This document shows, in pieces, positions 50,367 through 58,512 of a DNA stretch of 64,000 bases. Position 1 is the first letter of the stretch, and each line of letters starts with the position of its first letter. Under the pieces are notes generated by a model that saw only the letters and a list, made by a program, of their open reading frames with translations, did no database searches and was not told the origin of the DNA. The position numbers and the translations under genes were made by a program. This DNA comes from a virus, in IMG/VR virus record IMGVR_UViG_3300005732_000005, positions 62,001 to 126,000 of that record, one strand, 5' to 3'.

Positions 50367-53300
50367 TTAGTGTGCTCCAGCCCACCCTTCTGTGTGATGA
50401 GCTACCAAGTATTCCCCTGTAATGTGTACAGGACAGTTTAATTCCTTGTAGGCATCCTCTATACACCTTACCATTAACTCACCTGCTCTGGAGTAGCACC
50501 TTCCTATACTTCCGTCCTCAAGAACTTTAGTATTACCTGAAAGTATAAATTTTCCACCCTCAAGATTATCAGCCTGATCTTTTGCCTCTATGATACACTT
50601 GAGTTGCTCCATTGTCATGTTGTATTCTTTTAGCATTTCTTTAGCTGTCTTATAGGGCTTCCCTTTTGATTTAGCTTTCTTAGATTTAGCTACATCTGCA
50701 AGTAATCTTTTTACAAGGTCTTGATCTGAAAAACCTGTTTCAAATCTCTTCCATCGGACAAGTTTGTCTGGAACTTGTAGCTGGTATTCATCCTTCCTGT
50801 TATAAGAGTCGTTAGCTCTTTCTGAGATCACTCTCAGTGTCGGGTCATATCACATTCCACGAGGGAATCCCACCGTTTCAGATACACTTGTATCCTACGA
50901 ACAACTACGTTCTGACCTCCGCACGTTCCCTTTCGGGCTTCGCTCAGGATTACCTCGTAAGGCTTCCCTGAATTAGATGGGTTTTTCGACATACATTGCT
51001 GTATGAAGCCACAATGAGTTTATGGTAGTAAATGGTCCTAGCTACACCCTTATCCAACAAACCTTCTTCTAAAGCTCTCTCGTGCCACAAAATACCTGCC
51101 AAATCCATCCCTATAGCTCCTGCACTTTGGAGATAACAATTTAACAATGAGTGCTTACTTCGTGTCCAGATTTTTCTTCCGTCAACGGCAACGATATACT
51201 TTTTACCTGAAGATTCCCAAACTTTCTCTAGATGTTCCTTTCTTTTCTTTAATCCGATGTTTCCATCCCAGAAAGCATCAATAACTTTTTGTCCTACTTC
51301 CTTACTTACTCCTAACATATTTGCTATTTTAGGGGCTGCTGCACCATACATTATCGTTACAGTCACACAAGGTCGTTAATCTTGCGCGGTTCTCTTATGA
51401 ACTCCTGTACGTCTCCGTACAGACTAGACTATATCTTTCTCTTCAACTTTACTTGTTAAGAGATCTGCCGTTTCGATTTAAAGCTTTCCGCTACCACTTG
51501 GCTCTACTCCCATCTCAGGGATAGTCGTTACACGTTCAAGAACATAATGTTCAAGCTTCGCTCGGTATTGTCTCTTCAAAAGAAGTAACTTCCACCGAAT
51601 TAGACAGTATTCAATTATAGGTTTCCCTATAAAGGGGCTAATTATTTAACCATAAGTGATGCCTTTGCCACCTTGCCTAGTTACCTCCCTTCCTGCAGCC
51701 TTGGAGTAGTTTTCAGCATTTCTTGAGTGAGCATCTTCTTCCTCCATTATCCTAAGATATTCTCCTCCGTCAAAGTCATAGGCTGCCCACGCTGCACACA
51801 TCCCTTCCAAGTTACTACCATCGATACCTAGTTGCCAGAATCCTTTTGGAACGGTGAATAAGCTCCTCATTTCATGACCTAAAAGTGCATCTGTAGAAGG
51901 TATATTTGCTATAACTGAGTGTTTTCTGCGATTCGTATTGGTCAGACCACTATATCTTGCAGGTAATTTACCATCTATTTTCAGACGAGGGTGGTTCAGC
52001 CAACCAGTTTCCTTATCTTCGTCAAAAGCTTTAATTACCGACCTCCTGTTACGAAGAGATAGCCACTTAACTATCTGACCCGCCATCTCACCATCAATCT
52101 TTTCCAGATTAGGGCAAAGCTCCCCACGATCATCTTTCAACTTTGCAGACATCGGTAAGAATCTTCCCTTTTTAACCACCCTTTGCATATCTTTGTGCTT
52201 CTCAGAGGTGATTTTCCTAATATCGAAGCCCATCTCCTCATTAATCCATTTTATGTAGATGGAGTCCTTCTTATCCTGCACCCATTCCCATGCCCTTTCC
52301 AAGACTTCAAATTCTGGGCGGTTCTTCTTGTTCTCGTCTCTTGTAACATCTTTTGTTCCTAGTATGGTAGGTATCCAACCACCTTCCTTAACCAACCACT
52401 CCTTTATATCTGCCTGATTAGCTAGTTTCATCGGCTCTTTTAAGAACTCTTCTGGAATATGTCTATCCTCTAATTGTTTTCTTAGTTTCTTCATCTGGTC
52501 ATCAGGTAAAGGAACTAAGGTATTAGCTTTATTAAGCTGACCACGTATAAAATCGGGCATCTTATCTTCATCCTCCACACCCATCTTAATACAATAGTTA
52601 TAACCGTTCTTACTTAGAGATCCGTCCTTCTTAAAGGCAGTTTTCGGAGGAGATACGTGTTGAAAGTATTCCTCATTAGGTTTGTAGCCTAAATACTTTC
52701 TTGCATAGTTCCATCCGTGACTACTTATTTCCCCTGCCTTATCAAAAGGATTAGCTGGAAAGTTAGGTTGACGACTCTCAGGTACATGTTTTAAAGGCAG
52801 TTTGGGTTCCACATCTTCCTCTATTTCCCTCATCATACTATCCACTTTCTCAAGCAATTTCCAAGCAGCCTTTTCATCGAAGACTACTCCCTGCTCCTCT
52901 TGGATTTGCATCAGATAGTCTGATTGAGAATTTCTTAATAAGGGAACTCTCCAATCAATACCCTTATCCTTCCCATCCTGAGATTCTTTAACCAAAGCTT
53001 GCCATTGCAATTCATTTATGATCACATCAACCCATACTCTGTCGCAATACTTCCACAAAGGTAGCCCTCTCCAGTCTTCTATTTGAACTTTTTGATTTGC
53101 AAGCTTATAGCCCCAGCTCTCTAATGAATGGCTGCCAATCGTCTTAGCCTTACCTCCAGAAGGATTCTTAACCTTAGAGGGACATCCGTGAGGTAATGGT
53201 CGGTCAGGGTATAGTGCCCTTGACATACTTAGTGTATCAAACAATCTTAGTTTTCTACTACCAATACTTTCTGGAAACATACTTGATTCCAATCCAAATT

Positions 53301-53607
53301 GATCAGCGATTGCCAGCAAATCGAATCCAAACTGGTTTTGACAACCTATAGCAGAAATGTCAGAGTCGTTCTCAATCCAATCAGGAAACTCTTTTAAATC
53401 TTTAATTCTTAGGTTGACATTTTTCTTATCAACAAATTCTTTTGCTTCTTTAAACTCGGGATGGGAGTGATCAAGAAAGATCACCCAATCATCTTTTGCA
53501 TATTGTTTAAAGAGCATTACGTGAAAGTGCGTCATATGGTCTTCAGGTGCAATGCTTTTACCAGCTAAACCGTCACTTTCAGTATCGTAAATATATAAGC
53601 CCTTCAA
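50367..53607 (-). CDS. DNA polymerase, family A, split into three exons
   Basis: Exons on the - strand: 53607-51649 (653 codons), 51354-51022 (111), 50792-50367 (141 plus stop), giving 905 residues if spliced. Exon 1 has the 3'-5' exonuclease motifs YDTESDG, NQFGFD and YCDRVWVD, and polymerase motif A DGSNLEGM with R-x3-K of motif B (RQGGK). Exon 2 completes motif B (IMYGAAAPKIANMLG) and ends in YYH; exon 3 starts DEYQL, restoring the catalytic HDE, and ends GWAGAH, the usual family C-terminus. All junctions fall between codons. The unspliced frames would be inactive fragments. Replicates the phage genome with the primase-helicase upstream. Confidence 0.85.
50793..51021 (-). other. Intervening sequence 2 (group I-like intron candidate, 229 nt)
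   Basis: Inserted between the His and Asp codons of the HDE motif. The exon ends in T and the element ends in G, as group I introns do. It is GC-richer and very structured (GAAGCCCGAAAGGGAAC; GGTGGGATTCCC). I do not see the common GACTAT/ATAGTC P7 pair; AGGTCA and TGACCC could form an alternative. No ORF inside. Subtype unresolved. Confidence 0.6.
51355..51648 (-). other. Group I intron in the polymerase gene, 294 nt
   Basis: Splits motif B between KGITYG and IMYG. The upstream exon ends in T (GGT), the intron ends in G (AACG). The conserved P7 elements are visible: TAACGACTATCCC and GATATAGTCTAG, with GACTAT pairing ATAGTC, in correct order. The first three bases TAA stop the unspliced frame. 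No ORF inside, so it depends on a protein in trans for mobility. Confidence 0.8.
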
Positions 53608-53620
53608 TACTTATCTCCTC

Positions 53621-55393
53621 TTAAAATGGTTCATCATCTTCCATATCTTCTTCGAAGTCGGGTAGAGGATCAAAGGTTTCTTCCTTCTCGTCGTCCCCTG
53701 CAACCGCTACCTCAGGTTCTTGATATCTTTGAACAGGTGTCCATTCACTCAACCTTTGACAGTATTCATCTTCAAGAAAGCCTTCAGGAGGCTCATCCAG
53801 AACCCCTGTATCTACATCATAGAACAAAGGTATTTTTGCTGTCCTACCGAACTTCCTATCATCTAGAACTAGGAAATGCCGTGTGTTTCTGACTTTTTCT
53901 GGTTGCTCAGGATCTTTATTGCCTTCTAATCCGAACATGTAGTGACAGGCTTGCATCATCGATCTAGATCCACGGAACTGACTACTCATAATCTTACCAC
54001 CAAACTCGTGAGAAGGACCTCTCTCGGGAGCTTTCAGGTGGCAAAAGCAGTAGTAAGTAAAACCTAAATCTTGACTCATCTTACTAATCTCATCAGCAAA
54101 TCTTTCCAACTCTGTGTTGGCTTCTGCAGCACTCATACCAGCAGTTAAACGAGTAATAGGATCAATAAAAATATCCTCTATATGCTCTACTAATACAGCG
54201 TGTCGTATAGCCCCCTTCAACTCATCCCAATTACAACGACCATAGTTATTGTACATCACTAATTTATGACCTACAGAGTCTACAGCTTCTGTCAATTCTT
54301 CATGAGTGAAGTAACTATTTTTAACAGTTTCATCTAAAGGGTTTCCCCATATATCTACTTCATTACCTTCGTTATTTATGAATATAATTTTCTCAGGATC
54401 AGAAAAGTTCTTCCTGTAAAACTTACCTGCTACTTTCTTGACAGTTTCATCTGGTTGCTCTTCAAATTTGAACAGAGCTACCTTTTGCGGATCTCCAAGT
54501 TTGTTTTTATCGTGAGTTGTTATGTGCTCAGTCAAAGTATCTACGATAACAGATTTACCCATCTTAACCCCTGCACCAAAGTAATACCCCTCGCCTATAC
54601 GTCTACCTAACGTAACTTTAGTAAGGCTTTTCCAAGGCCAAGGTTTACCTAGTGTAGGTAACTCAATAGCTTTATCACGGATTTCATCATATTTAACAAA
54701 ACCTTCAGGTGTAAACTGGATCGGCTTCATTAACGTCCAATAAAACTCTTCCTCTCCAAGTTCTTCCCAAGCTTCGCAAGGGTCTTTATCTTCAGGTAAA
54801 CTCACAACTTTGATATCTGGTAGGAGTCCATACACATTTGCCGTTGCTTCTTTACCCTTAACAATACCTTTTACTTTTTCATCGGCCGTTGCAGAATCGT
54901 TGTCAAAACATAGTATGTTTTCTGGGAACTTTTTCAAGTACTTTAAGTTATGTTTTTGGCCTATATTTTGAACTGCTGTAGCCGTACCGTTAGATATTGA
55001 AACAACACTTGGATTCCCAGAGGGATATTTGTTTTTTAGAGTTTGCCAAACAATCATGGCATCAAATTCACCTTCTGTGATCCAAATCTTCTTACCTCCA
55101 GTCTTATTGGATGCGTGAGTGCCAAACAAATCACATTTTATACCTTGATAACCAACCACATCAAAATGTCCTGCCTGCTGTTTAGGTTTTGTTAAATCTC
55201 TTTTCTTAAAACCTACAAGCTCTCCGTCAATGTGGTAAGGGAAGTAATAGGCGATAGGAGTTATACCGTCTTTACCACTGTAAGCAGTTCTAACACCGAA
55301 TTTCTCTGCAGTTTTCTTACCGATACCTCTACTATCGATCGCATCACAAGGGTAATTTAATATGTCCTCTAAAGTCTCTTTTGTGTAAGTCAT
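53621..55393 (-). CDS. Primase-helicase (T7 gp4-like)
   Basis: 590 codons from the ATG at 55393. N-terminal primase part with TOPRIM motifs (WITEGEFDAM and CFDND), then a DnaB-type helicase: Walker A GAGVKMGKS, Walker B DIFIDPITR, motif 3 YYCFCHLKAP and the arginine-finger region FRGSRSMMQACH. There is no zinc-binding domain ahead. The C-terminus is acidic, ending DFEEDMEDDEPF, like the T7 gp4 tail that binds polymerase. Unwinds DNA and makes primers. Confidence 0.85.
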   Translation of the reverse strand: MTYTKETLEDILNYPCDAIDSRGIGKKTAEKFGVRTAYSGKDGITPIAYYFPYHIDGELVGFKKRDLTKPKQQAGHFDVVGYQGIKCDLFGTHASNKTGGKKIWITEGEFDAMIVWQTLKNKYPSGNPSVVSISNGTATAVQNIGQKHNLKYLKKFPENILCFDNDSATADEKVKGIVKGKEATANVYGLLPDIKVVSLPEDKDPCEAWEELGEEEFYWTLMKPIQFTPEGFVKYDEIRDKAIELPTLGKPWPWKSLTKVTLGRRIGEGYYFGAGVKMGKSVIVDTLTEHITTHDKNKLGDPQKVALFKFEEQPDETVKKVAGKFYRKNFSDPEKIIFINNEGNEVDIWGNPLDETVKNSYFTHEELTEAVDSVGHKLVMYNNYGRCNWDELKGAIRHAVLVEHIEDIFIDPITRLTAGMSAAEANTELERFADEISKMSQDLGFTYYCFCHLKAPERGPSHEFGGKIMSSQFRGSRSMMQACHYMFGLEGNKDPEQPEKVRNTRHFLVLDDRKFGRTAKIPLFYDVDTGVLDEPPEGFLEDEYCQRLSEWTPVQRYQEPEVAVAGDDEKEETFDPLPDFEEDMEDDEPF

Positions 55394-55433
55394 CTTCTTA
55401 TTACCCCCTGTTCTTTTGTTCTTATAATAACCA

Positions 55434-55925
55434 TCAGAATTTCCCAATTTCCATCTCCTCTAACTTTTTCAAACCGTCACTAGCCTCACAAGCTAATCTA
55501 TCCGCTAAGTCATTCATTGGGTGGTCGGAATGCCCTTTTACCCACTCCCATTCTACAGAGTGATATTGGCAAAGCTTATCTAACTTTTGAATAAGGTCTT
55601 TGTTCTTAACATCCTTACCGTTAGCCGTTTTCCACCCTCGCCTTTTCCAACCACTCAACCAAGTTGTCATACATTGTATACAATACTTGGAGTCCGTTAT
55701 TAACTTCACATTGCAAGGCTCCTTTAAAGACTCCAATGCTAAGATACATGCTGTGAGTTCCGAGATATTGTTAGTCCCTTCAGGTATAGGATGCGAAATC
55801 TCTTTCATTTTACCTTTATACAACAAAACAACTCCTGCTCCACCATGATACTTAGTTTTGTCCTTTATTTGTTTTATAGCACTTCCGTCTGTGTAGGCTA
55901 CAACACACTTCCTCTCCCCACTCAC
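55434..55925 (-). CDS. Ribonuclease HI
   Basis: 163 codons from a GTG at 55925 with GGGGAGAG upstream. Complete set of catalytic residues: YTDGSA (Asp), NISELTACILAL (Glu), LITDSKYC (Asp) and the terminal NDLADRLAC (Asp), plus the basic protrusion SGWKRRGWKTANGKDVKN and VKGHSDHP. Removes RNA primers or R-loops. GTGA overlap with the upstream gene indicates coupling. Confidence 0.95.
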   Translation of the reverse strand: MSGERKCVVAYTDGSAIKQIKDKTKYHGGAGVVLLYKGKMKEISHPIPEGTNNISELTACILALESLKEPCNVKLITDSKYCIQCMTTWLSGWKRRGWKTANGKDVKNKDLIQKLDKLCQYHSVEWEWVKGHSDHPMNDLADRLACEASDGLKKLEEMEIGKF

Positions 55926-56167
55926 AACTCTCTCCCCAAAACACCCACACAATTATCCAAACTCCCTTCCACAAAACATTCCTTCACGACAACAAACCCT
56001 TTCTCAAGTAAACTTCTTGCTGTAAGGGTTGTGTAAATTCTTGCACAAGTGTTGTCCTTGTAATAACTAAAACTCTGTTTACCATTATCCATTTGGAACA
56101 CATATATTATTTTTCCAAAAGATATCTGTATAAGCATAGTTTTCTGAGCACTGGTTAATTTATCCAT
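55922..56167 (-). CDS. Hypothetical protein, 81 aa
   Basis: ATG at 56167 overlapping the upstream stop (TGATG), GAGGG ahead. Mixed alpha/beta (MLIQISFGKIIYVFQMDNGK, ARIYTTLTARSLLEKGFVVV). The layout, a basic beta hairpin with a helix, is winged-helix-like but weak. Not recognised. Confidence 0.55.
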   Translation of the reverse strand: MDKLTSAQKTMLIQISFGKIIYVFQMDNGKQSFSYYKDNTCARIYTTLTARSLLEKGFVVVKECFVEGSLDNCVGVLGREL

Positions 56168-56361
56168 CAAAACACCCTCATATCAAAACTATAATTTATC
56201 CGATGACATAACGCTTTTGCAGATTGTCTATCTATTCCTAATAAATCAGCAAATTGTTGGTGTAAATCTACTCCTTCTGCAATTAACAGATTTGCCTTAG
56301 GTTGTTTATACACTTTAACAAAAGCTAATATCTGTTCATCATTAATAAAAGTATAATCCAT
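56167..56361 (-). CDS. Hypothetical protein, 64 aa
   Basis: GGAGG ahead of the ATG. Helical, with LHQQFADLLGIDRQSAKALC reminiscent of a short DNA-binding helix-turn-helix, but no clear family. Overlaps both neighbours. Confidence 0.5.
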   Translation of the reverse strand: MDYTFINDEQILAFVKVYKQPKANLLIAEGVDLHQQFADLLGIDRQSAKALCHRINYSFDMRVF

Positions 56362-56746
56362 CTTGCTCTACCTCCTTTTCTTCGTAACAACTGTTCATAT
56401 GATCATACCACTCATCAAACTCTTCGTAAAGACTTTTATACTCACCTGATATAATGTAAGGCTCGAACATTTCAAAAAGGTTTTCTATCTGACTTTCATA
56501 GTTCTTCAGTTCCGCTGTACCTTTTACATGCAACAAATCATCTTCTGCTTCAATCATTTGAACACTTGTAAACCACCCTTTCCGACCATTATTAAAGAAT
56601 TTGTAATCTTTAAAATGAGGAGGGTAAATCTTATATGTAAAGTGTTCACTTTCGCTGTGTGGTTCTTTCAGCCACTCAATAAGTTCTATCAAGTTGGTAT
56701 CTTTCTGCAATACTAAGTCATACTTGAGTTCCGTATACATACCCAT
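56342..56746 (-). CDS. Hypothetical protein, 134 aa
   Basis: GGATAGAGATGGGT region; ATG at 56746 or two codons later. MYTELKYDLVLQKDTNLIEL and FEMFEPYIISGEYKSLYEEF; acidic with many aromatic residues. Not recognised. Confidence 0.5.
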   Translation of the reverse strand: MGMYTELKYDLVLQKDTNLIELIEWLKEPHSESEHFTYKIYPPHFKDYKFFNNGRKGWFTSVQMIEAEDDLLHVKGTAELKNYESQIENLFEMFEPYIISGEYKSLYEEFDEWYDHMNSCYEEKEVEQDGLYFY

Positions 56747-56748
56747 CT

Positions 56749-57069
56749 CTATCCTCCAATCTTCATAACAACATTATGTACCATTGCCAAATATTTTTCA
56801 GCAGCACGTTCCCATAATAAATCTTCCACTTGTTTAATGCAAACTTTAATATCTCCATCTTCTTCTAAATCAGATAATTTTATGTCCAACCTCTTTGGTA
56901 GGAGATCATAAGCATCCACATAAACCTCTATAATATAATTACAGAAAGACCAATCTACAGCAAGGAATTCATCTTCAAGTATACCTGTGATAACACCTTT
57001 TGTGATATCAGGGCAACCACTTTCCGTCTTTTCCAACCCAATCATCTTCGCCAATTCTACTTTATTCAT
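56749..57069 (-). CDS. Hypothetical protein, 106 aa
   Basis: ATG at 57069, with GGAGAG upstream inside the end of the previous gene. Acidic with IEVYVDAYDLLPKRLDIKLS. Not recognised. Confidence 0.55.
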   Translation of the reverse strand: MNKVELAKMIGLEKTESGCPDITKGVITGILEDEFLAVDWSFCNYIIEVYVDAYDLLPKRLDIKLSDLEEDGDIKVCIKQVEDLLWERAAEKYLAMVHNVVMKIGG

Positions 57070-57274
57070 TACCACTCTCCATAAGACGACCCCACTCTTC
57101 ACTTAAAATCTTCTCTACAGATTCTCTGTGGTATTTCAATTGTGACAAATGATTCCATAAAACAGGATTCACTTCCACCTTAAAGAACTCTGGAGCAATG
57201 TCCTTAAACCCTTCATCAAGATTATAATACTCTTGAATCATTAATATTTCATATTCGTTTGGTAACTTACTCAT
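57062..57274 (-). CDS. Hypothetical protein, 70 aa
   Basis: ATG at 57274 overlapping the lipoprotein gene end. Helical, acidic (YEILMIQEYYNLDEGFKDIA, YHRESVEKILSEEWGRLMES). Not recognised. Confidence 0.55.
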   Translation of the reverse strand: MSKLPNEYEILMIQEYYNLDEGFKDIAPEFFKVEVNPVLWNHLSQLKYHRESVEKILSEEWGRLMESGNE

Positions 57275-57515
57275 CACCTACCCCTCTTTCTAAAACAGTA
57301 TTTTTATAAGAGTTTAGATCCCATTCAGTTGGGTCACCTTTACACCAAACACCTGCCTGACCTGAAAAATATTCCGACATATAATTTACAGTACTCCCTT
57401 TCTCAGCACAAAGCTTTTCAGCATAATAAATATCTACACCATCGATTGTTTGCCAAAAACAACCTGACAAGGATAGTACTCCTGCAGTAATAATTGACAT
57501 CTTAATTTTACTCAT
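57267..57515 (-). CDS. Lipoprotein, 82 aa
   Basis: AGGAAATATTTGTT ahead of the ATG. N-terminal MSKIKMSIITAGVLSLSGC ends in a lipobox (L-S-G-C, Cys19), so the mature protein would be lipid-anchored at the outer or inner membrane. Mature part has two more Cys (KLCAEKG, VWCKG). Candidate superinfection-exclusion or o-spanin-like protein; not proven. Driven by the promoter at 57551-57580 with an overlapping palindrome. Confidence 0.65.
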   Translation of the reverse strand: MSKIKMSIITAGVLSLSGCFWQTIDGVDIYYAEKLCAEKGSTVNYMSEYFSGQAGVWCKGDPTEWDLNSYKNTVLERGVGDE

Positions 57516-57550
57516 AACAAATATTTCCTCCGTCTATCCACTATTTTAAT

Positions 57551-57580
57551 ATATTAATACCTATCTTTAGTGATTGTCAA
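57551..57580 (-). promoter_or_regulatory. Promoter TTGACA - 17/18 bp - TTAATA/TAATAT (minus strand)
   Basis: TTGACA at 57580-57575; -10 at 57557-57551. Drives the lipoprotein gene at 57515. Confidence 0.7.
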
Positions 57581-57587
57581 TCACTAA
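57567..57587. promoter_or_regulatory. Operator-like 21-bp palindrome over the -35
   Basis: Perfect inverted repeat with 10-bp arms TTAGTGATTG/CAATCACTAA and a single central base (57577), overlapping the TTGACA of the lipoprotein promoter. The shape is that of a dimeric repressor site. Confidence 0.65.
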
Positions 57588-57616
57588 TTAGACAAATTTG
57601 TATTTATTTAAAATAA

Positions 57617-57625
57617 TGTTATAAT
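57617..57625 (+). promoter_or_regulatory. Extended -10 promoter TGTTATAAT facing the structured RNA
   Basis: TG-T-TATAAT on the + strand, although all genes within 3 kb are on the - strand. Predicted start near 57631. Confidence 0.65.
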
Positions 57626-57630
57626 TAAGT

Positions 57631-57800
57631 ATAGGGTGCAGGGAAAGCAGAGCTTTCTTTACGTCACCACCCTGATACTTGGTTAATCCTGTATAAACCA
57701 CTAGGTTTGATTAGGTTCGAAACTGATCACTATAAACGCTTAGAGGCAAAGCCTCAACGCTTAGGACTGAATCCGTTTAGTGGATAGCGTTAGCTATCTT
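57631..57800 (+). ncRNA. Candidate structured non-coding RNA, unknown class
   Basis: About 170 nt with no ORF, behind a + strand promoter. Nested stem 57627-57638/57668-57680 (12 bp, one bulged G) enclosing the perfect hairpin GAAAGC-AGA-GCTTTC (57643-57657). Next AAACC-ACTA-GGTTT (57695-57708) extended by TAATC/GATTA, or alternatively GATTAG/CTGATC (57709-57728). Then an outer stem 57728-57738/57774-57782 around GAGGC-AAA-GCCTC (57743-57755). Last GATAGC-GTTA-GCTATC (57783-57798). The 9-mer AACGCTTAG occurs twice (57735, 57756). No known phage RNA family is recognised. The first stem extends about 4 bp upstream of the expected start site, so the true 5' end is uncertain. Confidence 0.55.
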
Positions 57801-57898
57801 CAGTATGTGGCATCACAATTTTCTTGACTAGCCAAATCTTCTAATACTTGTTGTATTGGGTGAAGTTCATCCCATCTTAAAGGGTGTTTAATTTCCAT
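57800..57898 (-). CDS. Small protein, 32 aa
   Basis: ATG at 57898 inside the end of the gene at 57877, preceded by GGAGGAAGA. Reads MEIKHPLRWDELHPIQQVLE and ends ENCDATY. Last gene of the leftward small-gene series; its stop codon abuts the RNA hairpin. Confidence 0.5.
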   Translation of the reverse strand: MEIKHPLRWDELHPIQQVLEDLASQENCDATY

Positions 57899-58110
57899 TC
57901 TTCCTCCATACACTCTTTCATTCTTAAAGTTGTAGCATCATTCAAATACCAAGTATCAAAAGGTAGTTTACCTTGTTCACGTTCACTTAGTTCCAAATTA
58001 GCTAACCAAATCTTTGCATTAGTAAGGGCTGTGAAATTAGGATTACCCTTCCCTTTACCAATTGTATTATAATCAATAATTTGTTGACATTTTTCTCTTG
58101 TTACAATCAC
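57877..58110 (-). CDS. Hypothetical protein, 77 aa
   Basis: GTG at 58110, chosen for GGAGGAGG five bases upstream; overlaps the upstream stop by GTGA. NPNFTALTNAKIWLANLELS and FDTWYLNDATTLRMKECMEE. Not recognised. Confidence 0.55.
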   Translation of the reverse strand: MIVTREKCQQIIDYNTIGKGKGNPNFTALTNAKIWLANLELSEREQGKLPFDTWYLNDATTLRMKECMEEEWKLNTL

Positions 58111-58379
58111 ACCCACCTCCTCCAAAATTTCCAATCTTTATAAATAATCTGCCCGTTAAAGTGTACCTCTTTGAACCGAGATAAATCTTGGACAGAATAA
58201 CCTTGCTCATAATATGTATCTTGGTCAGTTGTTGTATAAAGTTTACCACTGTGAATTAATTGTTCACACCAAAAATGTTCCACATTATGTCCGATAATAA
58301 TTCTTGAAACATTAACAATACCTGTCCAAGTTATAGTTGTCAAGTAAGCATATTGTTTTTCACTAGTATCATTTTGCAT
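58107..58379 (-). CDS. Hypothetical protein, 90 aa
   Basis: ATG at 58379 with AAGGAA six bases upstream. Beta-rich (YLTTITWTGIVNVSRIIIGH) and Trp/Arg-rich C-terminus (YKDWKFWRRWV). Not recognised. Confidence 0.5.
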   Translation of the reverse strand: MQNDTSEKQYAYLTTITWTGIVNVSRIIIGHNVEHFWCEQLIHSGKLYTTTDQDTYYEQGYSVQDLSRFKEVHFNGQIIYKDWKFWRRWV

Positions 58380-58512
58380 AAAACTTTCCTTTGTCACAAT
58401 AATTGCATGGTAACTTCTGAGGTTTTTGCCAACGGTAAATTGTCATTCCGTCTAGTTTATATCCTTCAGTGTATCCTTTATCTTTGCAGTGTTTACATTT
58501 TGGTTCACTCAC
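58369..58512 (-). CDS. Small zinc-ribbon protein, 47 aa
   Basis: GTG at 58512 with AAGGAG seven bases upstream, overlapping both neighbours by 8-11 bp. Two CxxC knuckles: CKHC near residue 6 and CNYC near residue 36, with Lys-rich loops, as in DnaJ-type or rubredoxin-like fingers. Likely nucleic-acid or protein binding. Confidence 0.6.
   Translation of the reverse strand: MSEPKCKHCKDKGYTEGYKLDGMTIYRWQKPQKLPCNYCDKGKFYAK

Noticed and set aside
50308-50466. N-terminal extension of the LAGLIDADG frame
   Set aside because: It runs through the polymerase stop codon and the terminator hairpin and lacks a ribosome binding site; TTG at 50307 has AAGGAG.
53180-55447. Readings of the polymerase and primase genes on the opposite strand
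   Set aside because: Several + strand frames there are shadows with no ribosome binding site or coherent protein composition.
57709-57728. tRNA-like T-arm (GGTTCGAAACT)
   Set aside because: The stem is irregular with an 8-nt loop, and no acceptor, D or anticodon arm can be drawn around it.
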